This document shows positions 13,685-22,616 of a DNA stretch of 64,000 nt, piece by piece. The DNA is from Thermocatellispora tengchongensis (GTDB lineage Bacteria; Actinomycetota; Actinomycetes; Streptosporangiales; Streptosporangiaceae). The translations under genes and the position numbers were made by a program. The first letter of the stretch is position 1, and each line of letters starts with the position of its first letter. The stretch is taken from positions 248,001 to 312,000 of the forward strand of contig NZ_JACHGN010000004.1 in assembly GCF_014202315.1 (NCBI RefSeq), read 5' to 3'. The notes beneath the pieces are model-generated. The model had not been told where the DNA came from. It saw only the letters and a list, made by a program, of their open reading frames with translations, and searched no databases.

Positions 13685-16600
13685 GACTCCACCTCCCTCC
13701 AGGGTCAAATGTTATGCCCGGAGGAAATTGATCTCTATCATATCTTTCCTGACACCTCTCACAAACTGGGATTTCGGTCCATTCACCTTGGCGCCAGCCG
13801 AAAGCCCCTTCGAACCTTACACCGCCAGGACCCCTACCCGCCTGGCGCTCAATATCGTTCTCTGCACATCCGGTCGGATTGCCAGAGCATCCAGCATATG
13901 CATTACCATCAGAATCGTAGCCACCGCAATAAGTGGCATGCTTCTTTCCAAGAGCGTTGCCTAAATCATCCCGTTTACATCTCGCCTGTGCGCCGGCATC
14001 GTCATCAATGGGCCCACAGTCACCGCGAGGAGTTGTGTTGTGAACAAGGACCGCTTGGTCGCCTGCCACCACATGGTAGGTGTGCAGGTCGTAGATCGTC
14101 AGGTTGTGGACGCGTTGGGTGGCGGTCCATTCCTTGACGGCGGTGATCTGAACGTACGTGCCAGCCGAGGTCTGGAGCCAGGTGCCCTTGTCCAACTGGC
14201 CGGCCGGGACCCATTCCCGTAGGTCGGGGACCCAGAAGGGGTGTTCGTCGGTGGCAGTGATCACATCCGTGGCGTCGCCGTGGTCGCCGTCGATGTCGAT
14301 GGTGAGCTCGACCAGGTGCTTGACACCGTCGCCGGTGATCAACGTGGTGACTAACCTGGGCTCGGTGCGACCGGTTTCGGGGTCGGTGGCCTGGACATGG
14401 TCGCCGACCTTGACGTCCTCGATCGGCTTGGTGGTGCCGTCGGCCATCAGGACCCGGGTGCCGGGCACGAAGCTGTTGGGACGGCGCTCGCAGCTTCCGG
14501 AGCCGTCGCCGGGGGTGCCGACCAGGGGCAGGTCCGGGGCGACGTCATCGATGACGTCTTCGATCAGCGACTCGGTGGTGTCCTCGACGATGTCCTCGAC
14601 GACTTCCTTCGCGCAGCCCTTGAAGCTCACGCAGCCGTCGATGTCGCCGAGCGGCTCGATGCCGGACTCCTCCACATAGGACTCGAGGATCTCGAAGCGG
14701 CTGTCGCCGGTCGGCTTGTTCTGCTGCTTCTTCTTGGTCGACTGCGCCTTCTTCTTGGCCGCTTCGGCCTTCTTCTTGGCCTTTTCGCGTTCCTTCTGCT
14801 TGGCCTTCTCCTTGGCCTTCTGCTTGGCGCGCTGCTGGGCCTTCTCCTTGGCCTTCTGCTTCGCGCGCTCCTTGGCCTTGTCCTTGGCCTGCTGCTTGCT
14901 CTGCTGCTTGCTCTTCTCCTTCGCCTTGTTCTTGATCTCCTTCTTGATCTGCTTCTTGGTCTGGTCCCGGACCTTGTTCTTGACCTGCTGCTTGGCTTTG
15001 TCCTTGACCGCCTTCTTCGCCGACTGCTGGGCGCCCCGTTTCACCGTGTTCTGGGCGCCCTTCTTCGCCGTCGTCTGGGCGAGCTTCTTGCCCGCGGTCT
15101 GGGCGACCTTCTTCGTGGCCTGCTGGGCGGTCTTCTGCGCCAGTTGCGCGGCGGCGCGTTTGGCGGCCTCGATGGCCAACCGCTTGGCGGCCTCCGCGGC
15201 GAGTCGCTGGGCGATCTGCCGGGCGATGATCTGCGCCGCCATACGCGCGGCCATCCACGCCAGCGGGATGCAGAACGGGCAGTTGCCGGTCGGGTCGTCC
15301 AGCGACAGCGGGTCGCCCAGGGCGTAGGCGTAGCGGTTGAGGTTGGCCGAGGGGTAGGGGGTGAGGGTGATGTCGTCGCGGGAGGCGAAGCCGCCGGTTC
15401 CGGGGATGTACCAGCGGGCGTGCATGTTCACCTTGCCGGTGTCCGGGTCGGTGTACTCGCCCTGGTATCCCAGCCGCCGCTTGGTGCCGGTCTGTGCGGT
15501 GACCTCGCCGAAGGGGTCGTAGGCCGTGGAGTCGACCAGCGCGGTGCCGGAGAAGGTGCCGACCACGTCGCCGTGCTGGTCGGACAGCACCCCGAGCGCC
15601 GGGCCGGTGCCCTCCTTCATGCTCAGCAGCTCGCCGGTCGGGGTGCGGCCGTAGGTGGCCTGCACCGCGCCCGTGCCGTCGGTGACCGAGACGATGTCGT
15701 TCGCGGTTCCGGAGTAGTGGAAGTTCTCAGTGCCGCCGGCCGTGCTGCGGGAGGCCAGCCTGCCGAGGGCGTCGTAGGTGTAGGTGGCCTGGCCGTCGGC
15801 GACGAGCCGGTCGAAGGCGTCGAAGGTCAGGTTGCGGGTGACGCCGTTCTCGGTCTCGGTCGCGACTGTGCCGCGCGGGGTGTAGGTGTACTCGACGCCG
15901 CCGCCGGACAGCAGCCGGTTGCGTTCGTCGTAGGTGAAGGTCGCGTCCCCGGCCTTGGTGCGGTTGCCCGCCGGGTCCCACTCATATTGGGTGGTGTTGC
16001 CGTTCGGGGCGGTCCACGAGATGAGCCGGCCCATCCGGTCGTAGCCGTAGCTGTTGGTGCCCGCGCCGGCCGTGCCGGAGGTCACCTTGGAGACGAGCTG
16101 GTCGTCCTTGTCCCACCCGTAGGTGATCTTCGCGATCTCGGTGCCGCCGCTGTTCTTCAGCGTGTGGCTGATCAGGCGGTCCAGCGCGTCGTAGGAGAAG
16201 CTCTGCGTGGTCGTGGGGTTGGCCGAGGTGAGTGAGGTGACCCGGTCGGCATCGTCGTAGGTGTAGGTGAACGACCGGCCGCTGACCGGGTCGGCCGCCG
16301 TACGGAGCCGGTCGTCGTTGTCCCAGCCGAAGGCGGCCGTGCCGCTGGTGTCGGCCCGCTGGGTGACGTTGCCCATGTCGTCGTAGGTGAAGGCGGCCAC
16401 CTGGGTGGTGCCCCTGCTCACCTTGGTGATCAGGCCCCGGTCGTTGTACTCCAGGGTGTAGTCGCCGATCGCGGTGTCGCGACCCGCCAGGTCGTAGCCG
16501 AAGGTACGTACGGGGGTCGCCACCTGTGCGCCGGTCCCGCTCTCCTTCACCAACCGGCCCAGATGGTCGTACTCGCGGTCGATGCGCACCCCGCCGGGCT

Positions 16601-19600
16601 GAAGCACGGCGGTGAGGTTGCCGCCGACGTCGTAGATGTTGGTCCAGGTACGGTCGGCCGGCTGCGGGTGGGCGGCGGTGGCCGGCTCGATGACCGACTC
16701 GGCCAGCCCCAGGCTGTTGTAGGTGGTCCACACCGTGTTGCCGCGCCCGTCGGTGGTGCGCGTCATCGCGCCGGTCGCGTCGTAGCCGTACGTCGTGGTG
16801 ACCGAGGCATCGGCGGAGACCGGCTCGATCAGCTCGACGAGCGCGTCGGTGGCGTCGTAGACCCGCTGGACCCTGTTGCCCTCGCCGGAGGTCTCGGCGA
16901 TCGGGTTGCCCACCGCGTCGTACTCGTAGCCGATGCTGCGCAGGACCTGACCGGCGTCGTCCAGGTCCTTGACCGCGATCTCCCGTCCGGCCAGGTCGTA
17001 CTCGTGCACCGTGGCGTTGCCCAGTGGGTCGACGGTCTCGATGCTCCGGCCGGCCAGGTCGTAGGCGTACTCGGTGGTGTCGCCCAGCGGGTCGGTGACC
17101 TTGGTCACCTCACCGGCCGGGTTCACCTCGTACAGGGTCGTCCGGTTTCCGGGGGCGACCTCCTTGATCTTGTGACCGGCGGTGTCGTACTCCATGGTCG
17201 TGGTCAGCGCCTTGGTGGTCGGCTTGCGCTCGATCATGGTTACGGTGACCTGCCGGCCGAGGCCGTCATAGGTGGCCTCGTTACGTGCGCCGGTCGGGTC
17301 GACGCTCGCCAGCAGCTCGCCCGCGTTGTTGTACTCGTAGATCCAGGCACCGCCCGGCTGACCCTGCGGACCCGGTTCGGTGACCCGCACCCGGTTGCCG
17401 AAGGCGTCGTACTCCGTCTTCCAGGTCGAACCGCGAGGGTCGGTGTACTGGGTCACGCGCCCGGCCGCGTCGTAGGCGTAGGTGGTGACCGGAGTGAGCG
17501 TGCTGCCGCCCGGCGGGGTGTAGGACGGCTCGGTGACCGTTGTGGCGCGGCCGAGCCGGTCGTAACCGACCGTGGTGACGCGCCCCTTCTCGTCACGGGA
17601 ATGCGTGCGGCGGCCCGCGCTGTCGTAGCCGAACGCGACCGTGGGGCGAGCCGTGACGGCCGACGTCCCCGATTCTTCGACCTTCACCGGTGGAGCGCTG
17701 ACCTCGACCAGTTGTCCTGCGGCGTCGTAGCGGTAGTCGGTGGTGAAAGCGGCGGCGTCGGCCCCCGGGAGATTGCCGCGCGGGTCGGTCATCTTCGTGA
17801 CCAGGCCGCGGTCGTCGACCGTCCACGTCGTGACCAGGTCGGTGTCCCCGTTCTCCACGGTCCGGCGGATACGCGCGTCATCGGCGTTGTAGGCGAACTC
17901 GGTGCGTTCGGTACGGCCAGTGCCGGTGGCGGTCATGGTCTCCGACGTCACGTTGTCGTTGGCGTCGTAGGTGTATTCGATCTGCCTGCCTAACCCCAGC
18001 GGGTCGAATATCTCCCAGGCCAGGCGGTTGGCCTCGTCGTACGCCATGGCGATGTTCTGCTTGCCGCCGCCGAGCGCCCGCCCGGTAAGGTTGCCCGCAT
18101 CGTCATAGGCGTTGGACTCCAGCACCACGTCCTGGGGTGTGGTGAAGTTGTTCAGCCTGACGTCGTCGGCCATCACCTCGGCGCGCAGATCGTCACCGAA
18201 GTACTTGTAGGCGAGCTTGCGGCCTAGCACATCGGCTTCCGCCGCCAGGCGGCCCTCCGGGTCGTACGTGTAGGACTCGAGCATCAGATCGGTGGGCGGC
18301 TTGGGGGAGACCGGGCTGCCGGTCCAGTTCTTCAGCGTGCGGGACTTCAATTCGCCGCGTGCGGTGTAGGCGTAGTGGAAGACGTTGCCCAGCTCGTCGG
18401 TGACACTGGTACGCGCCCCGGTGTGGTCCCACGTGTACTGCACCACGCCGCCTTCGGGTCCCGTGATCGACGCGACGCGACCGTAGTCGTCGTAGGTGTA
18501 GGAGATCTTCCGCTCAGGATCCCCGCCGGTCAGGTCCACCACGCTTTCGGTGGCGCGATGCCCGTCAGGGGTGTAGGTGTAGCGGGTCTCCGGCTGGTGT
18601 GTGACACCGGAGATCTCGTTCTTGACCGGCGCGCCGGTGTGGGCGCTGAGACGTCCGGCGGAGTCGTAGCGGAACTGGGTCGTCACACCATCGGGATGGG
18701 CGTCGGAGATCTCCGTACGCGAGGTCGTCCGGCCCAGCGCGTCGTAGGTGAATCGGATGACCAGCCCGGAGGGGTCGGTGACCTCGGCCACGTCACCGGC
18801 CGCGGTGTAGCGGTAGGTGGTCTCGTTGCCCTTGGCGTCCTTCTCCGACTTCAGCAGCCCCGCCGGCGTGGTCCCGGTCGGTACCGCCGGTTCGGTGCCG
18901 TCGGTATACGTCGAGGTGCTGGAACGGCCGTTGGGGAAGTCGTCGGTGGCAGGCGTTGTCTCCTTGACCAGATCGCCGTATTCGTTGAACTCCCACTTCG
19001 TGGCGAAGGTGTTGTCGAACATGTGCGCGGAACGGGCGTCCCGAGAGGCGATCATCTGGTCGTTACGCGGGTCGAACTCGTTCTGCGTGTTGACGTAATA
19101 GGTGTAGTACTCGGTCTGGCAGTCCGATGTAGTTCGGCATGTCGTACTGCTGAGGACGTTTCCTCGCTCGTCCGTGGTCCGCTCGACCGTGTTACCGTTC
19201 CGGTCGATCACCTTTGTGGAGTAACCACCCGTGTCGTAGCTGTAGGACGTCTTGTGGCCGAGCTGATCGGTCTCCGACACCAGGCGGTTGCCACGCCAGA
19301 CGTCGTGCTCGTACTTCAAGGTGCCGCCGTGCGGGTCGGTCACGGTGACCGTGCTCAGGCCCGTCCACCAGTCATAGGTGCGCGTGCCGGCCGTCCAGGT
19401 GCCACCGTGCTGGTCGGTGTGCGTGACCACCCGGCCGCTGGACGGGTCGTAGGTGTTGGACATCCATGTGCGCCCCGACGGCAGCGCGATCTTCGTCAGC
19501 GTGTACGGCGCCTCGGTACGCGCCTGGTAGTGCGCCTGAACTTGCTGCGCGTTGAGCGCGCGATCGTAGAAGGCGAACTCGTCGATGGAACCGGTGAAGG

Positions 19601-21704
19601 CGAACTCGGCGGGCACGTCGTTCTCCGGCGGCGTGCCGGGAAGGTAGGAGTCGGCGGCTCCGCTTCCGATGAGCGCGGTGTCCAGCCAGTTGTAGGTCTC
19701 AACGCCCACGTTGGACGTGCCTGCCACGGCGCCGTCCACGTAAAGAGTGGTCACACCGTCCGCCACTGTGATGACCGCATGGTGCCACTGCCCATTGTCC
19801 ACCCGGTTCTGCGAGGTGACGGGCGCGAGCGGTTCTCCCCACCAAGAGGCGACCGTCATCTGGCCGCGGAGTTTGCCGTCGGTGCCGACATACAGGCCCG
19901 GCGCGCCGGGCCGGGGCTCGGCTGGATCCCATTCGCCCTGGCCGGCCCAGAAGATGAATCCCGGCCCCGTCGTCTTGAACCACGCTTCGACCGACAGGCT
20001 CTCCCCTAGTTGGGGGACCACACCACCCAGTTCCAGAAAGGACGAGGTGCCGTTCCCTTGGAAGCCCGCGGCGGTGTTCGTCGTCCCCGCCAGCACACCC
20101 GGGCGATCGGTCTGCACGCCCTCGGAGGCGAAGAGGCAGGCACGCTGATTGGTTTCATCTGGGTAGCAGTCGAACCCTAACGCCTCCGGCTTGCGCTCCC
20201 CCAACCGGTAGTAGCCGACAGGGCGGTCATCCAGCACGACCTCCCGGTACCGCGAGCCCGTCCCATAGGTATAGACGGTGCAGTTCGGCGCGGCGGCGGG
20301 TGAGCACACCTGGGTCAGCCGGTCGCCGTCGTAATGGTAGGTCCACGTCATCGCGGTGCCGTCGACGGGATCGGTGGCGACCGAGCCCACGTGGTTACCA
20401 CTCCAGGTGAACGTCAGCGAACGTCCGCCGGTCGCGGTCACCTTCTGCAACCGTCCGTCGGTGCCGTAGGTCAGGTCCTGGCCACGTCCCCGGCTGTCGC
20501 TCAGCTTGAGCAGCCGCCCCTGCGCGTCGAACTCATAGACCGTGGACGCCTTGTCCATCAGCCGCCACCCGCCGCCGGAGACCTTCGCCAGCGTGAAATG
20601 CATGGCGGCCGGCGACTGGTAACTCGTCGTGCTTCCCTTCTGCCGGAAACGGAGCTGACGGCCGTCCGGAAACGTCACCAGAAGCGATTCCGGTGACCCG
20701 CCCTCGGACTCGATTTTCATGTCGTAACGCGTGGACCACCCGGCGCCGAACAACCCGTCCTTCCGGGGGTCGAGGCTGTTGTAGGAGCGGACTACGGCCA
20801 GCGGAGGGCCCACGACCGCTACTGAGACGTCGGAGAAGGTGGTGGTGTAGTTCCCGGCGAGATGGTGGAACTCCTGCCCGTTCACTCCGCGGCTGGCCAG
20901 TTGCGAGCTCACCCCCGGCTGGCGGACCGCCGTGGTGAAACTGATGTCCTGTACGATGCTGGTCTCACCGGTGATGGTGTCCCGGGCCCGAATCTCCCAA
21001 AGGTAGCTCTCCCCCCATTTGAGGAACCCGCTCGGAACCTGCCAATAGGGCTCGTAGGAGTCCTTCCATTCCGATTCCAGACAGGCACCGGTATTACCGC
21101 CATCGGTTACTTCGCAGATCCGGTAGAGGCGTTCGACCTCCCACCACGGCGAGCTCGCCGAGGCGTACACCTGGGCCCGCAACTGCGGCGTCAGACTGTC
21201 CACCTCGGACTGGTCCTCGGGGTACACCGCGCCGATCGTGGGAAGAAGGGCGCCGGCGGAGGTGAGCAGGTCGGAGGCCGAGGGCACCCGCTTTCGCGCG
21301 GCCTCCTGCCCCACCGGCCCGTCACGACCCATCAGACCGGGAGCCGACAGTGACGGCCGATGATCGACCTTGGCGGGATCGCGCAGATCCGGCGCCAAGG
21401 CCCCCTCCGGGCGTTCAGCCTTCGCCGCCGGCTTCTTCTCTTTGCTTTCCTTCGCCCTGGTCGCGGCGGCGTCGACGAATTCCGGGAGACCGGCAGCCGA
21501 CCCGATGAACTGTTGTGGAGTGACAAGCGGGGCGGGTTGCGGCTCCGCCCAAGCCGGGAATACGGGGAGCTGGAGCATACCCGGCGTCACCACGAACACC
21601 AGCACGGCCGTGAACCAATAGAAGGTACGCGAACGCCCCAGTAACCAACGCGACCGACCCACGTATGCCACATCCCTGCAGACATGCCGACGTACGGCAC
21701 CCAA
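13674..21704 (-). CDS. Giant secreted RHS/YD-repeat polymorphic toxin with LamG, Hint and deaminase-like tip
   Basis: A 2676-aa protein. Order: basic N-terminus and signal peptide (FYWFTAVLVFVVTP..., likely cleaved after AWA); a FN3-like segment (about 155-250); RHS entry domain (about 275-340); a LamG/concanavalin-like insert (about 500-730; VEAWFKTTGPG, WHHAVITVADG, FTGSIDEFAFYDRAL); long YD-repeat array; RHS core (about 2075-2130; GYQGEYTDPDTGK...NRYAYALGDP); Lys/Ala-rich rod (about 2150-2335); Hint domain from Ser2411 (NSFVPGTRVLMADGT) to VHN 2554-2556; then a 120-residue tip. The tip carries a CAE motif (Cys2613, Glu2615) and PVCERCQ (Cys2648, Cys2651), the zinc and proton-shuttle pattern of deaminases. 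The start is uncertain: TTG 21704 opens the frame, and GTG codons within the next 20 residues are alternatives. DNA for the tip is AT-rich relative to the body. Confidence 0.9.
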   Translation of the reverse strand: MGAVRRHVCRDVAYVGRSRWLLGRSRTFYWFTAVLVFVVTPGMLQLPVFPAWAEPQPAPLVTPQQFIGSAAGLPEFVDAAATRAKESKEKKPAAKAERPEGALAPDLRDPAKVDHRPSLSAPGLMGRDGPVGQEAARKRVPSASDLLTSAGALLPTIGAVYPEDQSEVDSLTPQLRAQVYASASSPWWEVERLYRICEVTDGGNTGACLESEWKDSYEPYWQVPSGFLKWGESYLWEIRARDTITGETSIVQDISFTTAVRQPGVSSQLASRGVNGQEFHHLAGNYTTTFSDVSVAVVGPPLAVVRSYNSLDPRKDGLFGAGWSTRYDMKIESEGGSPESLLVTFPDGRQLRFRQKGSTTSYQSPAAMHFTLAKVSGGGWRLMDKASTVYEFDAQGRLLKLSDSRGRGQDLTYGTDGRLQKVTATGGRSLTFTWSGNHVGSVATDPVDGTAMTWTYHYDGDRLTQVCSPAAAPNCTVYTYGTGSRYREVVLDDRPVGYYRLGERKPEALGFDCYPDETNQRACLFASEGVQTDRPGVLAGTTNTAAGFQGNGTSSFLELGGVVPQLGESLSVEAWFKTTGPGFIFWAGQGEWDPAEPRPGAPGLYVGTDGKLRGQMTVASWWGEPLAPVTSQNRVDNGQWHHAVITVADGVTTLYVDGAVAGTSNVGVETYNWLDTALIGSGAADSYLPGTPPENDVPAEFAFTGSIDEFAFYDRALNAQQVQAHYQARTEAPYTLTKIALPSGRTWMSNTYDPSSGRVVTHTDQHGGTWTAGTRTYDWWTGLSTVTVTDPHGGTLKYEHDVWRGNRLVSETDQLGHKTSYSYDTGGYSTKVIDRNGNTVERTTDERGNVLSSTTCRTTSDCQTEYYTYYVNTQNEFDPRNDQMIASRDARSAHMFDNTFATKWEFNEYGDLVKETTPATDDFPNGRSSTSTYTDGTEPAVPTGTTPAGLLKSEKDAKGNETTYRYTAAGDVAEVTDPSGLVIRFTYDALGRTTSRTEISDAHPDGVTTQFRYDSAGRLSAHTGAPVKNEISGVTHQPETRYTYTPDGHRATESVVDLTGGDPERKISYTYDDYGRVASITGPEGGVVQYTWDHTGARTSVTDELGNVFHYAYTARGELKSRTLKNWTGSPVSPKPPTDLMLESYTYDPEGRLAAEADVLGRKLAYKYFGDDLRAEVMADDVRLNNFTTPQDVVLESNAYDDAGNLTGRALGGGKQNIAMAYDEANRLAWEIFDPLGLGRQIEYTYDANDNVTSETMTATGTGRTERTEFAYNADDARIRRTVENGDTDLVTTWTVDDRGLVTKMTDPRGNLPGADAAAFTTDYRYDAAGQLVEVSAPPVKVEESGTSAVTARPTVAFGYDSAGRRTHSRDEKGRVTTVGYDRLGRATTVTEPSYTPPGGSTLTPVTTYAYDAAGRVTQYTDPRGSTWKTEYDAFGNRVRVTEPGPQGQPGGAWIYEYNNAGELLASVDPTGARNEATYDGLGRQVTVTMIERKPTTKALTTTMEYDTAGHKIKEVAPGNRTTLYEVNPAGEVTKVTDPLGDTTEYAYDLAGRSIETVDPLGNATVHEYDLAGREIAVKDLDDAGQVLRSIGYEYDAVGNPIAETSGEGNRVQRVYDATDALVELIEPVSADASVTTTYGYDATGAMTRTTDGRGNTVWTTYNSLGLAESVIEPATAAHPQPADRTWTNIYDVGGNLTAVLQPGGVRIDREYDHLGRLVKESGTGAQVATPVRTFGYDLAGRDTAIGDYTLEYNDRGLITKVSRGTTQVAAFTYDDMGNVTQRADTSGTAAFGWDNDDRLRTAADPVSGRSFTYTYDDADRVTSLTSANPTTTQSFSYDALDRLISHTLKNSGGTEIAKITYGWDKDDQLVSKVTSGTAGAGTNSYGYDRMGRLISWTAPNGNTTQYEWDPAGNRTKAGDATFTYDERNRLLSGGGVEYTYTPRGTVATETENGVTRNLTFDAFDRLVADGQATYTYDALGRLASRSTAGGTENFHYSGTANDIVSVTDGTGAVQATYGRTPTGELLSMKEGTGPALGVLSDQHGDVVGTFSGTALVDSTAYDPFGEVTAQTGTKRRLGYQGEYTDPDTGKVNMHARWYIPGTGGFASRDDITLTPYPSANLNRYAYALGDPLSLDDPTGNCPFCIPLAWMAARMAAQIIARQIAQRLAAEAAKRLAIEAAKRAAAQLAQKTAQQATKKVAQTAGKKLAQTTAKKGAQNTVKRGAQQSAKKAVKDKAKQQVKNKVRDQTKKQIKKEIKNKAKEKSKQQSKQQAKDKAKERAKQKAKEKAQQRAKQKAKEKAKQKEREKAKKKAEAAKKKAQSTKKKQQNKPTGDSRFEILESYVEESGIEPLGDIDGCVSFKGCAKEVVEDIVEDTTESLIEDVIDDVAPDLPLVGTPGDGSGSCERRPNSFVPGTRVLMADGTTKPIEDVKVGDHVQATDPETGRTEPRLVTTLITGDGVKHLVELTIDIDGDHGDATDVITATDEHPFWVPDLREWVPAGQLDKGTWLQTSAGTYVQITAVKEWTATQRVHNLTIYDLHTYHVVAGDQAVLVHNTTPRGDCGPIDDDAGAQARCKRDDLGNALGKKHATYCGGYDSDGNAYAGCSGNPTGCAENDIERQAGRGPGGVRFEGAFGWRQGEWTEIPVCERCQERYDRDQFPPGITFDPGGRWSRER

Positions 21705-22078
21705 CGACAGTCGACGTCATAAAGGAAAGTTAAGGAGATCCATCGACATACTGATCAATCGCGGTCAAGTAGGCAAGATCGGCCACAAAGGTTACTCATT
21801 ACCTTGAGTGATCAGGCAGGTGCGTCACGCGTTTCATCCATGTCACGCCCTGAGATGCGGGAACACGAAGAGAGCGTGATGTTTGTCACACAACCCGACA
21901 ATGGACGGGAGCCGGTATTTGTGTTTAAGCGGTGCACACTATGAGTGGCCGGTTAGACAGCGTCATGCCGATTTCCTCCCCACGTAGCCGGCGAGGTGCG
22001 GTGATGGGCGCCGGCCTTCGGTAGCGGCCTAGGCGACAACGCGACGACGGGTAGCCGCCCGTCACATTCGAGCGTCAG
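21705..22078. other. Gene-free stretch upstream of the RHS gene
   Basis: About 370 bp between the RHS start and the small ORFs. AT-richer than its surroundings around 21720-21960 and presumably containing the RHS promoter. TTGTC...GACAA around 21893-21911 is a weak inverted repeat. No gene is seen. Confidence 0.4.
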
Positions 22079-22162
22079 ATGATCGAGGACAGGCAGGCAT
22101 CAACGGCCCTGCTGATGGCCACTGTGGCACAGGACCGTCTCCACGCTTCAGAGGAGCCGTGA
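22079..22162 (+). CDS. Possible 27-residue leader ORF
   Basis: ATG ATC GAG GAC ... GAG CCG TGA encodes MIEDRQASTALLMATVAQ and nine more residues. Its TGA overlaps the GTG of the next ORF as GTGA (22159-22162). No convincing ribosome site is present, so it may be a coupling leader peptide or not translated. Reported because the same GTGA overlap recurs at the next junction. Confidence 0.35.
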   Translation: MIEDRQASTALLMATVAQDRLHASEEP

Positions 22163-22314
22163 CGTTCGACGGGAAGGGGCGGCCCTGCTACGTTCCGGGA
22201 CCGTACGACAACCCCAGGCAGGTGCTGCGAACCCTTGACCGTGTGGTGGGCGCGGGCAACTACGACCACCTCGGCGAGGAACCGGAGCCCGACTTCACCG
22301 ATCGTTTTCTGTGA
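22159..22314 (+). CDS. Small hypothetical protein (51 aa)
   Basis: GTG 22159, preceded by GAGGAG, encodes VTFDGKGRPCYVPGPYDNPR and continues through VLRTLDRVVGAGNYDHLGEE to PDFTDRFL. The aromatic, Pro-rich start and acidic end look like a real small protein. It overlaps the next ORF by four bases (GTGA). No family was recognised. Confidence 0.55.
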   Translation: MTFDGKGRPCYVPGPYDNPRQVLRTLDRVVGAGNYDHLGEEPEPDFTDRFL

Positions 22315-22556
22315 TCGCGGGCCCGCCGGGGGCGGGCCAGGTCTTCGCGGGCCGGTACGCCGAGGCGGTCTTGGCGAAGTCGGGTGACGCCGCCGCGCGG
22401 GCCGTGGACGCACGACGGGTGATCGCCGCCGCGAGCGGACGGTTTCCCGCCTGGCTGCGGCCCTTGGTCGTGGCGCGTTTCGGCCTCGCCACCCTGGGCT
22501 CACTCTTCGTGATCATCCTTCTGGCCACTCCGGGCGCGGGTGCGTACTTCGGTTAG
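22311..22556 (+). CDS. Small membrane protein (81 aa)
   Basis: Starts at GTG 22311 inside the stop of the previous ORF. The first half is soluble and Ala-rich (AGRYAEAVLAKSGDAAARAV); the C-terminal end forms one membrane helix (LATLGSLFVIILLATPGAG). Coupled with the 51-aa ORF, which suggests a two-component complex. No family recognised. Confidence 0.6.
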   Translation: MIAGPPGAGQVFAGRYAEAVLAKSGDAAARAVDARRVIAAASGRFPAWLRPLVVARFGLATLGSLFVIILLATPGAGAYFG

Positions 22557-22581
22557 CCCATCACACATTAAAGGCGACATA

Positions 22582-22611
22582 TTGACTGGCTAAAAGGTTA
22601 GGCTAACCTAA
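22582..22611 (+). promoter_or_regulatory. Iron-responsive DmdR/IdeR box and promoter
   Basis: AAAGGTTAGGCTAACCTAA at 22593-22611 differs from the known actinobacterial DmdR/IdeR box TTAGGTTAGGCTAACCTAA only at its left end. A TTGACT -35-like hexamer lies at 22582-22587, and the -10 region would fall inside the box at about 22604-22610, so the regulator would block RNA polymerase when iron is plentiful. The transcription start would be close to GTG 22617, suggesting a leaderless mRNA. Confidence 0.88.
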
Positions 22612-22616
22612 TCTCC

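Noticed and set aside
13646-14137. Plus-strand 163-codon ORF over the toxin tip
   Set aside because: Antisense to the toxin tip and the Hint end; the minus-strand frame carries all recognisable motifs.
14397-16235. A 612-codon plus-strand open frame opposite the RHS C-terminal half
   Set aside because: Leu/Gly-rich antisense product of the Lys/Ala-rich rod and YD repeats; it mimics membrane helices but has no start signal or family match.
21415-21720. 101-codon minus-strand ORF with a good ribosome site at the RHS start
   Set aside because: Its protein has a brief hydrophobic stretch but overlaps the RHS signal peptide region out of frame; kept as a reminder that the RHS start is uncertain.
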